64,000 nt of DNA, taken from contig JAUEDM010000001.1 in assembly GCA_033439685.1 (NCBI GenBank), forward strand, positions 6,324,001 through 6,388,000, given 5' to 3'. A program made the translations under genes and the position numbers. Positions 10,995 to 24,789 of the stretch are shown here, piece after piece (position 1 is the first letter of the stretch; each line of letters opens with the position of its first letter). Source of the stretch: Apodospora peruviana (lineage: Eukaryota > Ascomycota > Sordariomycetes > Sordariales > Lasiosphaeriaceae). Under the pieces are notes generated by a model. It searched no databases. It worked only from the letters and a program-made list of their open reading frames with translations, and was not told where the DNA came from.

Positions 10995-13900
10995 GTTTCA
11001 TTTCTTGACACTGGCTGGTGGTGAGGGTGGGAAAATCCACGAAATTCGGGGGATAATTAGATTTCGTCCCTCGTCTTCTTGTCTGAAGGACGAGACTAAT
11101 GATGATGCTCAATGACGTTGTGTTTTATATGGTAATAGCGGGTATGCACAGGAAGATAGTGATTACCCAAAGCAAAAGTGGTTGCGAAGATGGCGGGTTA
11201 GCAGAGTAGTAGCTAGCAACTACCTACCTTACACTACTTGACTAACATGGGGAGTTTTGAGTAGGTGAAATATCCAGAAAAATGTAGTTCGATGGGGAGC
11301 CTGGGTTACCATAGTCACGGTAAGACGACCTGAGGAATGATGTCCTTCGATCTCTAGACGCTTGACGAGGGATGCTGAATAATACGAGTTTCTTGCGAAC
11401 TTAACTTGGACATCCAGACTCTATCTATAATGTGTTATGTCCCCGTCGGATAGTGAGTAGTCCCACCTACCTGTCTGGAGCTCTGTATTATGCCCAGTAA
11501 CTTGCCAATGATCTCGAGCTTCGTGATTTCTGTCAAAACTTCGATATAGTCTCTGCCATAGATATCTCAGGTAGGCATATAAATGTGTATACCCATACCG
11601 GAAATAATATGCTGGTTTACCTCGTCCATCATTTCTAGCTTATTCTTTACTTCTCTTACTATAAGCCTACCGTAGGTATGTAGATACCAGACAAGGAGAA
11701 CTCTGCATCCGTGCATACTTGATTTACTACTTACCTACCTTGCCTAGGGGGGTACGCAGGTATATACATGGATCTGGCTTGGTAATCCTCCTGACATACG
11801 CTGGATAGGAGCGAAAGTAAAGCTAGACATGTAGGGTCCTGGTCACGTTGCAAAAGGCAGGCTCAATAGAACATAGATGAGTACAAGAAGGTGGTACTAC
11901 ACGAAGTAGTCATGGCATAATGGGAGAAGAAAAAGGAAGCCTAACATATCTTCCTACGTTGTGGAGGAGAAACGAGACAGAGAGAACAGGCAAACAAGTC
12001 ACGGTGTGGTTTCATGCCGCGTCAATCTATATACCGAACGGCATATATGTTGATAAGCATGTCTGTGATCTAGATCTCTGTTGCCGAGGAGGAGGGGCCG
12101 GGGAGATAATCATGTCCTCATACGTATCAATAGTTGGTAAGGTGGCAGTGTTTTCCTTTTCCCTGCTTGTGTATGATTCATGAGAGTCCCTACCTAAAAC
12201 CTGCCTAGGATGATATCACTTGGGAGATGCCAGCACTAGACGGTGGGTATTCCCGTGACTGATAGAGTAGCAATAGATGTTTAGAGAGTAGTTTATACAC
12301 ACATAAGTGTTAGTCCTCTCAAGCCAGGACTCACGTTGTTGAACAAGAGGTAAAGAGGCAGAAAGAGACCAATACATTTCTACTAGAAAAGAGGGGAAGT
12401 TTTGAAAGGGGTCGCCCTAAACATACCAATGGCCGTAGACTCCACCTACGGGAGGAGGATATAATGAAAATACAACGCCGGTAGAGACGTAGGGTTACAT
12501 ACCAGCCGGGCAAGGTGAGTCTGCAGGAGCAAGATCCAGATTGCACATCGCATATCCCGCACCAGGGAAAAAGCGTCACTTTTGACACGGCTGATCCATT
12601 GCGTGTACGTACCATGTAGTGTTCTGTCCCAGAGCATAAGAAGGGAAGGGAGGAGAAAGATAGTAGCAACCATGCAACAATTGCTACGGTCAGATGAGAA
12701 AGAGACTTCTCGCATCTGTATCTGCATTGACTAAAGTAGGCATGTACATAACATTGCCATTTGGCCCAAGCTTGACAGCTTCCAGCCCCCATGATCTCGA
12801 CCTCGATCGAAGTCTCAATCTGTATGCCCGGTGATGAGGGGTTGCTCTGGGAGTCGGGGACCCTACACGATTACATGGTTCCGCCGTAACGGACGGTTAG
12901 GTTAGGGCAATTTCAAGGTGGGCATAGAGGGCATGGGACATGGGGGAATATGAGGCTTAGGTAGCACGAAGGTCTACAGGCACGGAAGCTCACAGCCATA
13001 TTTGTGACGAAGGCCCGAATAAGCACCTGCTAGCGGGGAGAGGAAGTCTGGCAAGCTCGATGCCAACGAGTGTGGACGGAGCAGGTGACTGATGAAGCGG
13101 GTGTCGGCAGGCTTGGGCACCTGGCTGCCTTTTTTTTTTTTCAGGAGGGCGATGGAAGTAAGAAGAGAGGAGGCAGCAAGCCGACAATATCGCAGCGGGA
13201 TCGGTCCATCAGGGCACGTCGAGGCCACAACACCAGTCCAGAGTCCAAAAATGCGCCCAATCGCGAGCGCTCTCGGTCCGGATGCGTGGGCAGACTTCCT
13301 CGGTCCAATGTCTGGCCTTTTCTCAAGCGGGATGGTTATCGTCAATGCCTGGTCGCAGCGGGAGAGGCCCCATTGCCAGCCGGCGGAGGCGGGAGATGTT
13401 GCAGATCTTCCTGTAGGTCAAGCTAAGAGGTGTGCCGCTGTGCGAGAAGCACCTCATAGACCCGTTTCGTTTCGTGTTTCCGTCCAAGGCGGTTGATGCG
13501 AGAAATGAGGAGTCCATTCTGCGTGGGAGTGAGACTCTGACTGTCGATGATCCGCCAAGGGATTGAGGTGTTGTTTCGCTCACATGTTGGCAGCTTTGCC
13601 CGCCGCCAGTGCGGCTCGTTGGCAACAGTGAATTTTGTCTTTCTGCAGCTAACCGTCGACGACATTTCAACAACCTGCCTTGTTGGGGTTCGTGCGGCTG
13701 CCTCCCCGGATGTTTGTTCATCATTAACACTGCAGCAGCAGGCCAGCCGGAAGTGTGTGGACTTTCAAGCCCAGCTGGGTCTGGTTCTCTCGCCAAGTTA
13801 GCCAAGGGTCCCAGAGGCTCTGATAGGGTCTAGGATTTTGGCTGGCATAACTTGCGTCCGAGTCCGGCTCGATTGGAGACCGGGCAACATGTGGACAAAA

Positions 13901-16900
13901 ACAGATCCATTCAGGTCGTTCCCACACTGGTTGCTGTTGTTTGCGAGGTTGAAGTTCCACCGCAGACAATGAGCCAGCAGCACGGGGCTCTCTACCTTTG
14001 TATGTAATATGCAAAGGGCGGCCGAGGATATGTGTCTAAGCCCTTTGGTAAACTTGGGTTTGCAGTTCAACCCTCGGTAAGCGCGCTTGAGGAAGAGCTT
14101 GCGGGGTTCTTGCGAGCATTGAGAGCGTGCTATAAACCCAATAGGATGTATAATGGTTGTGCTGTGGGCGAGAGCAGCCCCGAGTAACATGGAAGCGGGC
14201 AAACTGTCGCCAGGCAGAAGATCGGGATGGGTCCGAGTGGTCAAATGATGCCTTAGACGCACAACAGGTGTCGCAATCAAGGTACGCCGGGCAGACATTG
14301 TTGCGAGGGATGGATGGACGGGAAGCCACAGGGCACCGGGAGCTCGACAGGCCTGCAGGATGTTTTGCACCGTCGCGCACAGAAGTTAGAACGAGACGAG
14401 GAGGAGGAGCAACGGGGGAATGATGAGCCACATCCAGAGCCACGTCCATGTCCACCTCACTTGTGCGTCCGACCAGCGAGTCGCAGAAACAGCTTGGTTT
14501 CCGACGTCGGCGACGAACTGACTGCCTCCATTGTGCTATGCTGATGCTGTGCTATGCTGTGCTATGATGTATTGTGAAACGCCGAGCAGTGTGAGTGTCC
14601 ATCTGATGTCACTTCTGGTCCATTCAGCACTTAAATAGACTTGGCTCTTGGGAGTTTGGATTTGGGTTTGGGTTTGGTTCCAAGAGCCGGGGATCTCTGG
14701 GATCTTGGGATCTTGAGATCTTGATCGCCGTTCCTTCTGAGAAGCTCCGACTTGTCCAAAACACCAACCGGGGTCCTTGCCATGGACATTGCGGGATGCG
14801 GGATGCGGGGCGCCCGGCACCAGAATTCGATGTCTGTGGGCCCAGAGTCCAGACCCTTTGCGATTTCCGTAGCTGCTTCCTTGTTGCGTCAAGAATTTCC
14901 AGGTTGTGTGTGCTAGGAAGGTGCGCTCAAGGTGTGTCTCTGTCCTAGCATGAGGTGGAAAGAATCGACACGAGAAGAAACAGAAGGCACCCACCCAAGG
15001 AAGATATCAAAACAGGAGGAGCAACCCCACGGGTCCGCGTTGTCCTTTCCCAAACTGTTAATAATTAGGTGAGGTACCCCGTAACCCGTCACTTGAATTG
15101 TAAGGGCCATGATGACTAAACTCTAACGGACGCCTCGCACACAACTTGAGCTTGAAATGGATTCAAAGTCCTCTGGAGTTTCGCAATTCCATCAACCCAT
15201 TCTCGTCAGTCCAACAAGGGGAACTTGGCACGAATCGCGACCGATGTACGGAATACATACTGTAGGAACTGTGGAGGTTGTGCATGGAGTACCACTGTAA
15301 ACACATGAGCATTAAGTGATATGTCCTTGCTTGCCCCTCTGCTCCATCCATCCCTCCATCATGCGTTATCGAAGATAGCTTCTATCTATCTACACCATTC
15401 TCCAGTCTAAGGTATGGTCAATTCCGCATCTGAGTCTTTGAGATGGTTGCCCGCTTAATTGACTCGCCCCCCCCCCCTGCCCAGAATCCCCAGAATCCCC
15501 GGACTCCAAGACCACCAAGATCCCGACGGGCAGCATTCGTCTAAGGCCCCGTTCCTCCTTCACGCCAATGATGCATACGTGCTATGCTTCTTGGTGCGCC
15601 AGTTTGCCGTGGCTAGTGGCATAGACGAACCACCCTCTTTTCTTCAAGCACAAATCGGATCTAATGACAGAACGGGCATCCTACCTCGTTCGACCAACTG
15701 GACAAGACCTCGTCCACACATATTGACCAACAGCAGACGTGCTTGTTGTTGCGGTCCAGTAATAGCCCGGTGGCATGATTGGCCATGGTGGTCAACATTG
15801 CTTGCTTCTGGTGCTTTCCTCACGACCTGACAGTCTCCATCGGCGTTCAGGGCAGGCGAAGGCGACGTGATAGCGTGGCTGTACCTATGTCAGGAGGTGC
15901 CTCGATTGCTCACAACACAACGCGGCATAAACGGTTCCCAGCGGCAGATTCCACCCTGTGGATTGTATAGTCCAACAGGGTTGTATCAAATCATGGAGCA
16001 CTGCGGAATACCAAGCCGGTTAAGAGCCCGAAGCTAGGTCCAGGAACTTCCATGTCCGCGGCTGGCAACTTCGGGGGTGGTGGTCTGTCTCGATTGGAAT
16101 TCTCATCAGCCTAGACTCAGACCATGGAAGAAGCCCTTTTCAACCCCGCCAACGACGTCCCATGAATCCGGGTCCATAGCCAAGCCAATCAGACAGTCCT
16201 CAACCTCCAAATCCTTCGGCAATCCTCCTCACCTCCGAGTCCTCGCTACCTGGTGAACTTTGCCAGCAATATTATGGACGGTCACCGTGGAGGAAAACGT
16301 GTGTAATGAACATGACTGTCAATTCTCTCTCTTGCTTGGCATACGAACATCACCTTGTTCACTCACCCTCCGGCTTGCGGGACCATCTCACCTTGGAAGG
16401 ACGCAATCTCTGGCCAGATCGGCATTGCAATCACTTTCCATGGACCATGTCAACTTCAGCACGACTCGGGAAACACGCACTACCCTACCACCGAGTCGCA
16501 ACTGCAGCCAGCAACCGCAGCCAGACTGGCGTGATAATTCTGCCCACATGTATACTTGGTACTATCTACCTCGGTGCCTCAGCCAAAGAACCGATCTAAG
16601 TGACACCCTCGACGTCAGTCACTTCTCCCCGTGCCGCTGAGGGGCATGCAACATGGCGCCTGATATAATTGTCTTTCAGTCTTTCTTTTCTGGGGTTCCA
16701 AGATGGTTGCTTGATAGCAAAACTGCGATTGTCCACTAAAACGAGCCCACGGGCGCACTGCGACGCTGCCGTGTGTCACCGAGCACCTGATCAACTGCCG
16801 GCCAAGCTCTGCCTCTGAAGTTGCTACCTATCTGGAGCAGACCGGTGATGGCTCGACACTCTAGCCTCTCGCACATCAACACTTGGACTACTCCTTGGGA

Positions 16901-19710
16901 AAGTATTACGGCGATGGTACGGCAACAGTGCTTCCCAACTACAGATGGAGATAACAAACCTTTAAAACCTCCCCTGATAACCCGTACAGACAGCACAGCC
17001 GTCAACGTAGAACGAATAATACAATCTCAAAGCCTGCAATATTTCACCATAGTATGATATTTCAGCCCGTTTACCTGGGAGACCCGGTTTCTCGAGATTT
17101 GTCCCGCTTGCCCCGATCGATACCCCTCCTCAGCTCTATATTGTACGGGTATATTGGAGCGAATATATGTTCTGGGGGAGGGATCTGCTCTTGAACAGCA
17201 TGGTGCAACATGGCACAGGTGGAGTCAACCAGTATGTTAGTTAATCACCAAGAGTCCCCTTTCCCACGGACGAGGTGCGCAGGAGGCGCACGACGTATTA
17301 CGCTAGGTACATTGTGCGGACTAAAACCAGTGGAGAAAGGACTCTGGTTATTGGGCGGTACACCCACCACCACCCCATGTTTCATGCCTCTAATAACACC
17401 CCGTCTTACAGTACGCCGTCCGCCGTCGTCCTGACATCCGTTGGATCAAGTTGTCGTTGGATCGGTTCGGGAATCGTTGCGGCCCACTGTTGCAACACAT
17501 GCTCGATCTTGGCATATTTCTTATCGAATGAGTCCGTCTTCGTATCAGTATACTCTATTGGATGTACAGTGCTACATACCTAGGTACCTACCTGCCTTGA
17601 GCATGGACGATAACATTATCTCAGTAGAAATAGTGTCCTATCAGCGGACGAGTGCAGTCTCGAACCAGCAATGTTGTTCGCGGCACCTTACTGTACACCA
17701 CACTTGTGGCAGTCTGTACGGATGACAGACGGGTTACTGCGTACCCTCCTGCACACGCTCCTATCCAGACGCCCCTCCCAACCGAAAGTCTACCACTTCC
17801 CCAGCCCTGGGGTGTGGTGTGGAGGAGGCCGTGGGGCGCACCGGGGAAAGGGCTCGCAAGGGCTCGGCGTGTGTGCAGGCCTGGACCTTGCTGCCAGAGC
17901 TGCAAAGCGCAAATCTTTTCTGCAGATGTCTCGGCAGGCCAAACCCTCTGAAGCTTAGCAGAAAATGGAAACAAGCGTGGTTGCGTCCACACATTCCTTC
18001 TTTGCCATCCACTGAGACGAAACGGAGGCAGCTGGGGTTGGTTTTGCAGAAATCATGGCCAACCACCTTCTGTCCCCAAAACCTCAGGTCTCGCGCAGCA
18101 AAACCTTTTATGTGGGTGTCTCGCAGCAAACGTCTCGCAAACACGCTCCGCTACAATAGCACGGGGTAGCTTGGATGTACGGAGTATTAGAGGATAGAGG
18201 GGAGCATTGACCATTTCAATATTAGGACAGCACATCGCACATACTACAGGAACCGTACCACAGTAACCTTACATGCATACATACAGGACAGCAAAGCTCA
18301 ACCGAGTGTCTTGTACATGGCTGTACATCACCATCGCACCAGAGCAGAACAGAGCAGGGCGAACTGCAACCCAGGTGGTGGCCAGAAGAGCTCTGACCGC
18401 GGGGCCAGCCATCCACCATCCACCCCCCGGCCCCAAGCTATCCTGGTACCCTTGTTTTCTCAACATCAACGGCAGACCGGGAGGGCCCCGGCAAGCCTCA
18501 TCACATCTCGCAGGGCATGGGGCTGCCAAGCCCAAGTAACCCGATGTTGCTGTCGGGGGTGGTGGGCCTGTGCGTCTTCTGTCTGCTTGGTCCGGCTGGA
18601 TGCGAAAGACGGACTCGAGGCCTGCCATCCGCTTTGGAATTTTATGGTAGTCTGTACATCTGGTACACCTGCGTCGCAAGATACTGCTCTCTGTAGTGTG
18701 TAGGCGTGGACTGCGTCGAGGTGCACATCTAGGAGGCAATGGGGGCGGCCAGCGGCCGGGACCAGTGTGGCCAGCAAGCCACCGCAACATGGAAAGCAAC
18801 AATCAGACGCAAGTAGCAGTGAAGTCAGTGGAGGTAATTGGGGTCTGGTCTGAACGGGGACGGCAGCGGTAGCGGTAGCGGCAGCGAGCGTTGTCTGTCT
18901 CCACCCGACATGTTGGGATGGCACAACGGAACAGCAGTGGAGGGACAAGGGGACGGGGAAAGGACATGCTTGGACCATGGGCCCTTCTTTTCTCCATCGT
19001 CGTATTTTGTGGTCCATGGTCCCTCTCATCAGTCTTTTATTCCTGTCCTGCCCGACCGTCCTACTTCTCCTCCTCCTACTCCCGAACGTCCTGTCTGCCC
19101 TACCCTCCATCTATCTGCTTTGTTGACGTCTCTTGGCAGGGTTCCTGGTTGTGTTCCGTCGCCGCGTTTTCCATCTGTCGTGGAAGTCGGTCGTTGCCTC
19201 TTTTTCCTCACGGGTGGTCGCTGGCCGAGAAAACACATATCTGTCTACCGACCCTGCCTGACTTTGCGGATTCATACCTACCATCTCTTGACGGGATAGA
19301 CCTTTTGCTGGCTCCGTCCAATTCACCGTTCAAGAGACAGGGTGAGGGGGTGAGCGAAGAAGAAACTTGGAGACAAAAGGGGAGAAGGATAACACAGAAC
19401 CACCTCTTGCAAAACAACTTGACTTGCACACCCGCCCAGTCGCTTCCTCTTAAGTCCAGCAACAAGATCTTGTTCGATTTTGATTCTGTTTTCAGTCAAC
19501 ACCCATCTACTCGTCAGGGCTAAAAACGCATACAACCACACTCATGCTTCAGGACCAAACTTGAAGAAGGCGACGACTTGAGCACCGCATAATCATATCA
19601 GCCACTCACACGGACACGCTAGAAATAGTGTAAAACAAAGCACCCGAACTGACCCCCGACGACCCTGACCGGTTTTTGTTCTATCGCAGCATCCCCCCTC
19701 CAGCTTCGGC
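10995..19710. other. Long gene-free stretch upstream of the otubain gene
   Basis: About 8.7 kb without any frame I can assign. The longest frames (190-214 codons, for example 18466-19110 minus against 18891-19523 plus) overlap on opposite strands and show no domain or conserved motif. The stretch contains repeated TACCTACC/AGGTAGGT islands (near 11222, 11461, 11735, 17582), imperfect short tandem repeats at 14533-14575, 14655-14725 and 15478-15503, homopolymer runs (T at 13131, C at 15469) and pyrimidine-rich DNA at 19020-19110. The last kilobase probably carries the leader and promoter of the otubain gene. Small multi-exon genes or noncoding RNAs cannot be excluded. Confidence 0.5.
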
Positions 19711-21827
19711 ATGTACCAGCCCGAAACGGCGGCGTATATCCAGCAGGTCTCCTCGGGCTATGGGATCGCACACAGCCTTCCGCAATACACATTCGAGGAG
19801 ACGCCATTGGGATTGAGCAGTGGCGGCGGCGGTAGCGGAAGTGGCGGCGGCGCCGTTGGTGGTGGGAGCTACGGGGCCAGTGGACACTCACACGGGCTTG
19901 GAGGCCCGGGAACGGCGGGGGCGGGCGGTGGTGCTGGTGCTCCAGGCGCTGGACTCGCTGGAGCGCTGATCTACACAACACCCATCTTTAGCACCACCAG
20001 AGGGACGGTCGGCCCCGCATCTGGACTTGGAGCCGGACCGTTCCACTTCCACCAACAAGCTCAACACCACCACAACGGTCACAACCAAAACGTCAATCAC
20101 AACCACATCCACGCCCAAAACCACAACACGATCGCCACACACCATCAATCCGTCTCGCCTCACTCGGCCGTCAAGATGGAATCCAACACCGACGACCTCG
20201 CTGCGCAGGAAGCGGCCGCGAGAGACTATCAACCACAGCCAGAGGTAAGGCTAATTCTAAAAACATACAATGCCGTCGAGTGACGGGGCAGTCTGTGCGA
20301 CCCTCAGTCTTCCCGCTCGCGTTCCGTCGTGCACTGGGACAGACAAGTCCCCTCGTCAGTCCATCGCTTACCAACATACCTGGTACGTTGCTGTACCTGT
20401 AGGGACCACTCGTCGGCCCAAAGACGCCGAGCACGGCAATCACCGAGGAATATGCCAAAGGTGATCCGATATATGTACAAAAGACAATGGTGAGTGCCTC
20501 TTCCCCATTTAAGCTAATTTCCCTCGAATGCCTGTACTAACAACTCCATAGGCCCTGCCGCAGACATACTCGCATTACCGCCCGATTCGGGGTGATGGCA
20601 GTTGCGGCTGGCGAGGTAAGTCGGGCCCCGATGTCGTTGTGTTTGTCCAATGTCGGCCACCGCTGGTGTCACTGCTGACGACCAGGTGAAACAGCAATTG
20701 GCTTTGGCTACTTCGAGACACTGATCAACCGCGGCGACAAGGCCCTGATACTGGCCGAGAAGGCGCGGCTAGAGTCTCTGAACGACTACATTGAGAAGGT
20801 GGGCGGCATGGTGCTCTTTATCTTCCAGGACATGGCAGATGAGACGTTCGCACTCTTGCAAAAGATCTCAGAGACCCTCGATGACCGGAAGCAGGCACTG
20901 GCCGACCTGATGGATGCCTTCAACGAGCCACAGATTTCCGACTCTATCGTCTACCACTTGCGACTATTGGCAAGTGCCTGGCTGAAGGGCAACAGGGAGC
21001 CATATGCCGACTTCATCACGTCGGATAGGGGCATTGATGGATACTGCGAGTCCAATATCCTGGCGAACCATCGCGAGATGGACCACATTTCTCTGAACTT
21101 GTTGGTGGATGTGCTCCTGAAGCCTACCGGCTTCGTTCTGGAGGTTGTTTACCTCGACCGGAGCGCAGGTCCACAAGTGAACACATACCGCTTCCCCGAG
21201 GAGGCAAGGAACCAGCATCCGTCGGCGCTCGGACCCATGATCCATCTCCTCTTCCGACCCGACCACTACGATATCCTCTACCCGGTGGATATGGACCTGC
21301 AAGTGCATCGCGTGGCCAGCTTCTCACATAACTTCCAAATCGCCCCTGACCCGGTTGCTCTCCAAGACTACGCAGCCCCGGATCTCCAGGTGCTTTCTGT
21401 CATACCCGGATACAGCGCACCGCCTCCCGGGCTTGCTCCTCTCGTCGATGCCACGACGGGCTCGCCGCTCACCTCTTACACTTCAAGTCCAGGATCACCC
21501 TGGATGTCTTCACCCTTTGCCGACCCGACACATCAGCAGCACCAGCACCAGGCACCGCCGGCTCCAATCCCGATCTCAGCACCTGCCGTAGTGCCTCTCC
21601 AGGCGCACCCGCTCCGGTTCAGTGAGTATTGCCAGCTTCGAGAGTACACCGATAACGACACCTGGAGAGAACCAACGTTCCAGACCACCACGTTTAAAAA
21701 CAGCCACTTCAATGTGGCTCACTACAATAATCCAAACTTTCAGCCTGAAGAATACAAACCCGGCGCCGATGAGTTTGAGAACCTGTCCCCGCGGAGCGGC
21801 GGCGGGCGGAAAAGAGGCAGTGTATAG
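19711..21827 (+). CDS. Otubain-like deubiquitinase (peptidase family C65) with long low-complexity N-terminus
   Basis: Four exons: 19711-20244, 20403-20489, 20552-20615 and 20695-21827 (605 aa). A second acceptor 9 nt upstream (exon from 20686) would add Gly-Glu-Thr; the downstream one is preferred because it restores the family motif GDGSCGWRA. The catalytic Asp and Cys lie in RGDGSC and the catalytic His in DHYDILYP, matching human OTUB1 (GHYDILY). These enzymes cut ubiquitin chains, with OTUB1 preferring Lys48 linkages. About 200 residues precede the domain, with Gly/Ser-rich runs and then a His/Asn-rich run (FHFHQQAQHHHNGHNQN). The C-terminal 150 residues are rich in Pro, Ser and Gln. A TATCGCAG just before the ATG could be a splice acceptor, so a short upstream exon is possible. 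Confidence 0.88.
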
Positions 21828-24789
21828 ACAAAAAATGGGGGTGGGCGAACACAAAAAAGCTTGCAGGTTCGGGCTGTTTTTTTTTTTTTGCCGTACGACA
21901 TGACACATACAAACAGAAACGGCATACGATACGACACACAACGACGATTACAGCATGAACACGGCACAGCGATGATTGGTGACGAGAAGAGGAAAAGGAA
22001 AAATTAGGAGAGAGAAAAAAAGCGGGAGGGAGAGAGTGGGAAAGGGAAATAATATCCAGAGGTCACGGTGGTAGGAAAGAAGGGGTTGGCATGAGCAATA
22101 GCGTGGGGGAATTGTGTTTTTCTTTTTTGGCGTGTAAAGGCAGGCGTGCAGTGAAGGAGGGGGCAATGCAAATTATTTGATATCGTATGAATTAATGATT
22201 GGAATTATTATTCTTTTCACACGCCCTTTTCCTCTCAATTGCGGTTCAATCCCTTCTAACCATCGCCGCATTATAGGCATATTTTAGGCCTCATTTAGGT
22301 CGCCGCAGAGATTAAAAAGGGGCTGCTGGAATGGGTCTGTGTGTACACCCACAACTCACACACACACTCTCTCTCTAGTTTCTTATCCTTACTTCCCCTC
22401 TTGAGTGGAGCGTATGTCTGTGTCTCTATCTGTCTGTTTTATTTTCTTCACCATGATCATCATCCACCGAAACGGCCAAGCATGCATACATGTACGGGTG
22501 CGGGTAGTAGCATGCTGAGCTGAGGTGGTGGTTTACGGGTATGGCCGGTTCCATTGTTGCGTCCAGGGGGTTTGTGTGTGTGATCAACGGGAAGCTGCCG
22601 GCGGCGACTGCGGCGGCGGTAGGCGTTGTTGTTTTTGGCAGCTGAGGACAACCGATGATGGGGTCAACAGCAGCACCTATCCGCGATTAGCTTTTGCTTG
22701 TTTTTAGTATTTCTGTTAGGTGTGGATGATTGATGGTATTATGCCTAAGGGAGTATCAAGGGTGGGTAGCCAAGTTGGCGTAGCGCATCTCATGCTGTAT
22801 TTCATACCAGGTACACAGGGTGTTCACCTTGCGGGAGAAGAAGTACCAAAAGGTGTTGTTGTGGTGATGTGCTTCCCAGGTTATCTTCTGTTTTCTCACT
22901 TCTTAGCTAGTCTACATCTCTTGGCAGGGTCCAGCTTCAACGACGGACGAATAGCGAATTTTTGCATCTGAAAGCAAAACCGGTAAGATGGAAGGGTGTG
23001 TATGGCTGCGTGAGATGGAGGAAGAAGGAGTACCGAGATCGGAGTGTGGCTGAATTACTCTTATATTTGGTCGAGCTTATTGGCAAGGTTCTTCCTTTAC
23101 CACTACTTCCATCCACCCAAGACACCAGTAGCAGCAGCAGTAGGAGAAGCAGCAGCGGCAATTATATGATACTCGGCTGGCGGTCGGTGTACTTACCTCT
23201 CGCCGCAGTGAAAGACGATGGAAAAGTTGGGGGAGAAAGAAACGCAATAAATGGACTATAGCCCCTGTAAATGGATAAGGTAGTCATTCTGACAGAAACA
23301 AAACAGAATGAGACAGGTATTACGTACGGATTATATTTCCCTCCCGTGTATCTGATTGTTTGTATACTTGCACATTACACTGATATCAGGTTGGAATAAG
23401 ACTGCTACCTGCCTTACCATGGAAAAGGAGTCCTCATGATTTAACGTACGGACGGCAGAGTACTCCTCGGTACAGTAAAGCCCACCACCTAACCCGGTAC
23501 ATGGAAAGGGATCGACCGCTAAAGTGATTGACCTCCAAATGCACCTGACATCTTGTCGGTAGAAGACGAGTCAGAAAGATGTAGATATGCAGATAGATGC
23601 AGCCATGTAGGTCTCTCCGCGTTCTGTCGGTCGGTTACTTAGGCGAGGAGGTATTCACACGTGTTTGCCCGCCACGCACACACCACTCCATTTTGATATA
23701 ACATTATGACAGGTCACAACTCACATCTCTCTTTTGGATATACCTACCTTACCTACCTTTTGTACTAAGTTAGGTACCGAGCACTTGTCGTCACCTCGTC
23801 TAGGTACTTATAAGCTAAGGTATCTTCCAGGTTATCTCCTTCCACGCCGCAAACACGCATGATTAGGGTTGAGCAAGCAGGCAATATGTGGAATCATGGG
23901 TCTGAGAGTCCGAATGGTCGGGTCATTCGTGCGGATCAAGAGGGACTTTCAGTTATTAGCCATTTGCGAATGGAAGAATAAATCTGCCCAGTCATCATTT
24001 ATTATTGATCACTACTGCAAAGGGAACTCGAACCGGACCGGGAGCCATATGCGGCAGTTGGCGTCGGGTCAAGCCGGAGGCGATGTATTATGAGAAGTTG
24101 AAGAAAGAGGACTATTGAGATTGATAGGGATGTGATCCGTATTTTACCAAGAAGAAGAGAAAGGAAGGATTACTTCTTTAACGCCAGCCGGCAGTGGGGG
24201 TCAAGGTGCGTGTGTTTAGTATCTGGGTACCGTACCCCGGCCTGACGGCCGGTACGAAAACATTAAACGTTGAACATCTATCATGGTCACCGAGGTAATT
24301 TTTTTTTCTTGACCCAACCTAGCCCGTTCGTACTTCTCTCTAATATAACCCAGAACTACAGAATTATATATTTGCGTTTCCTATACAATTTTTGCATGTG
24401 AGCACACCATAACCGCATCATGGGCCGCCGACCTAGTCTAGTTCATGCAGCTAAACGGAACCACGGACCGTATTACGGGTCGTATATCCTCCTACATAGT
24501 ACCAAACAGCATATCTTTACCTACCTCTACATACGGACAGAAGGAAGTATGGTACGGGTACATGAGCTGAAAGTAAAATAAAGGTAAAATACAACTTGGC
24601 TTTGTTTTCCACAAAAGCAGAGCTTGGTCCGAGCCTCCTCCCCAGCCCGCCAAATCGGTCCACCAGTCTGACAAGAGGAAAGACTCATCCATCCACTCGG
24701 CAGGCAAACTGAACCAAACTTTCATTCTGACGATCTTCAGCTGGACCCAAACATTGGCTACCTACCCTTACACTTACCTATAGGTCTGC
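21828..24789. other. Intergenic, no gene supported
   Basis: About 3 kb between the otubain gene and the convergent Lip2 gene. It has purine-rich tracts (22000-22080), CA/CT microsatellite DNA (22343-22378), TACCTACC-type islands (23741-23760, 24517, 24760) and a small GGCC-TGAC-GGCC palindrome near 24240. Frames are all under 100 codons and no domain was seen. Confidence 0.55.

Noticed and set aside
13798..14370. 190-codon minus-strand frame
   Set aside because: No domain, overlapped by other frames on both strands, composition typical of noncoding DNA.
18466..19110. 214-codon minus-strand frame, overlapping a 210-codon plus-strand frame
   Set aside because: Both are of low-information composition, overlap each other, have no motif, and lengths near 210 are expected by chance a few times per window.
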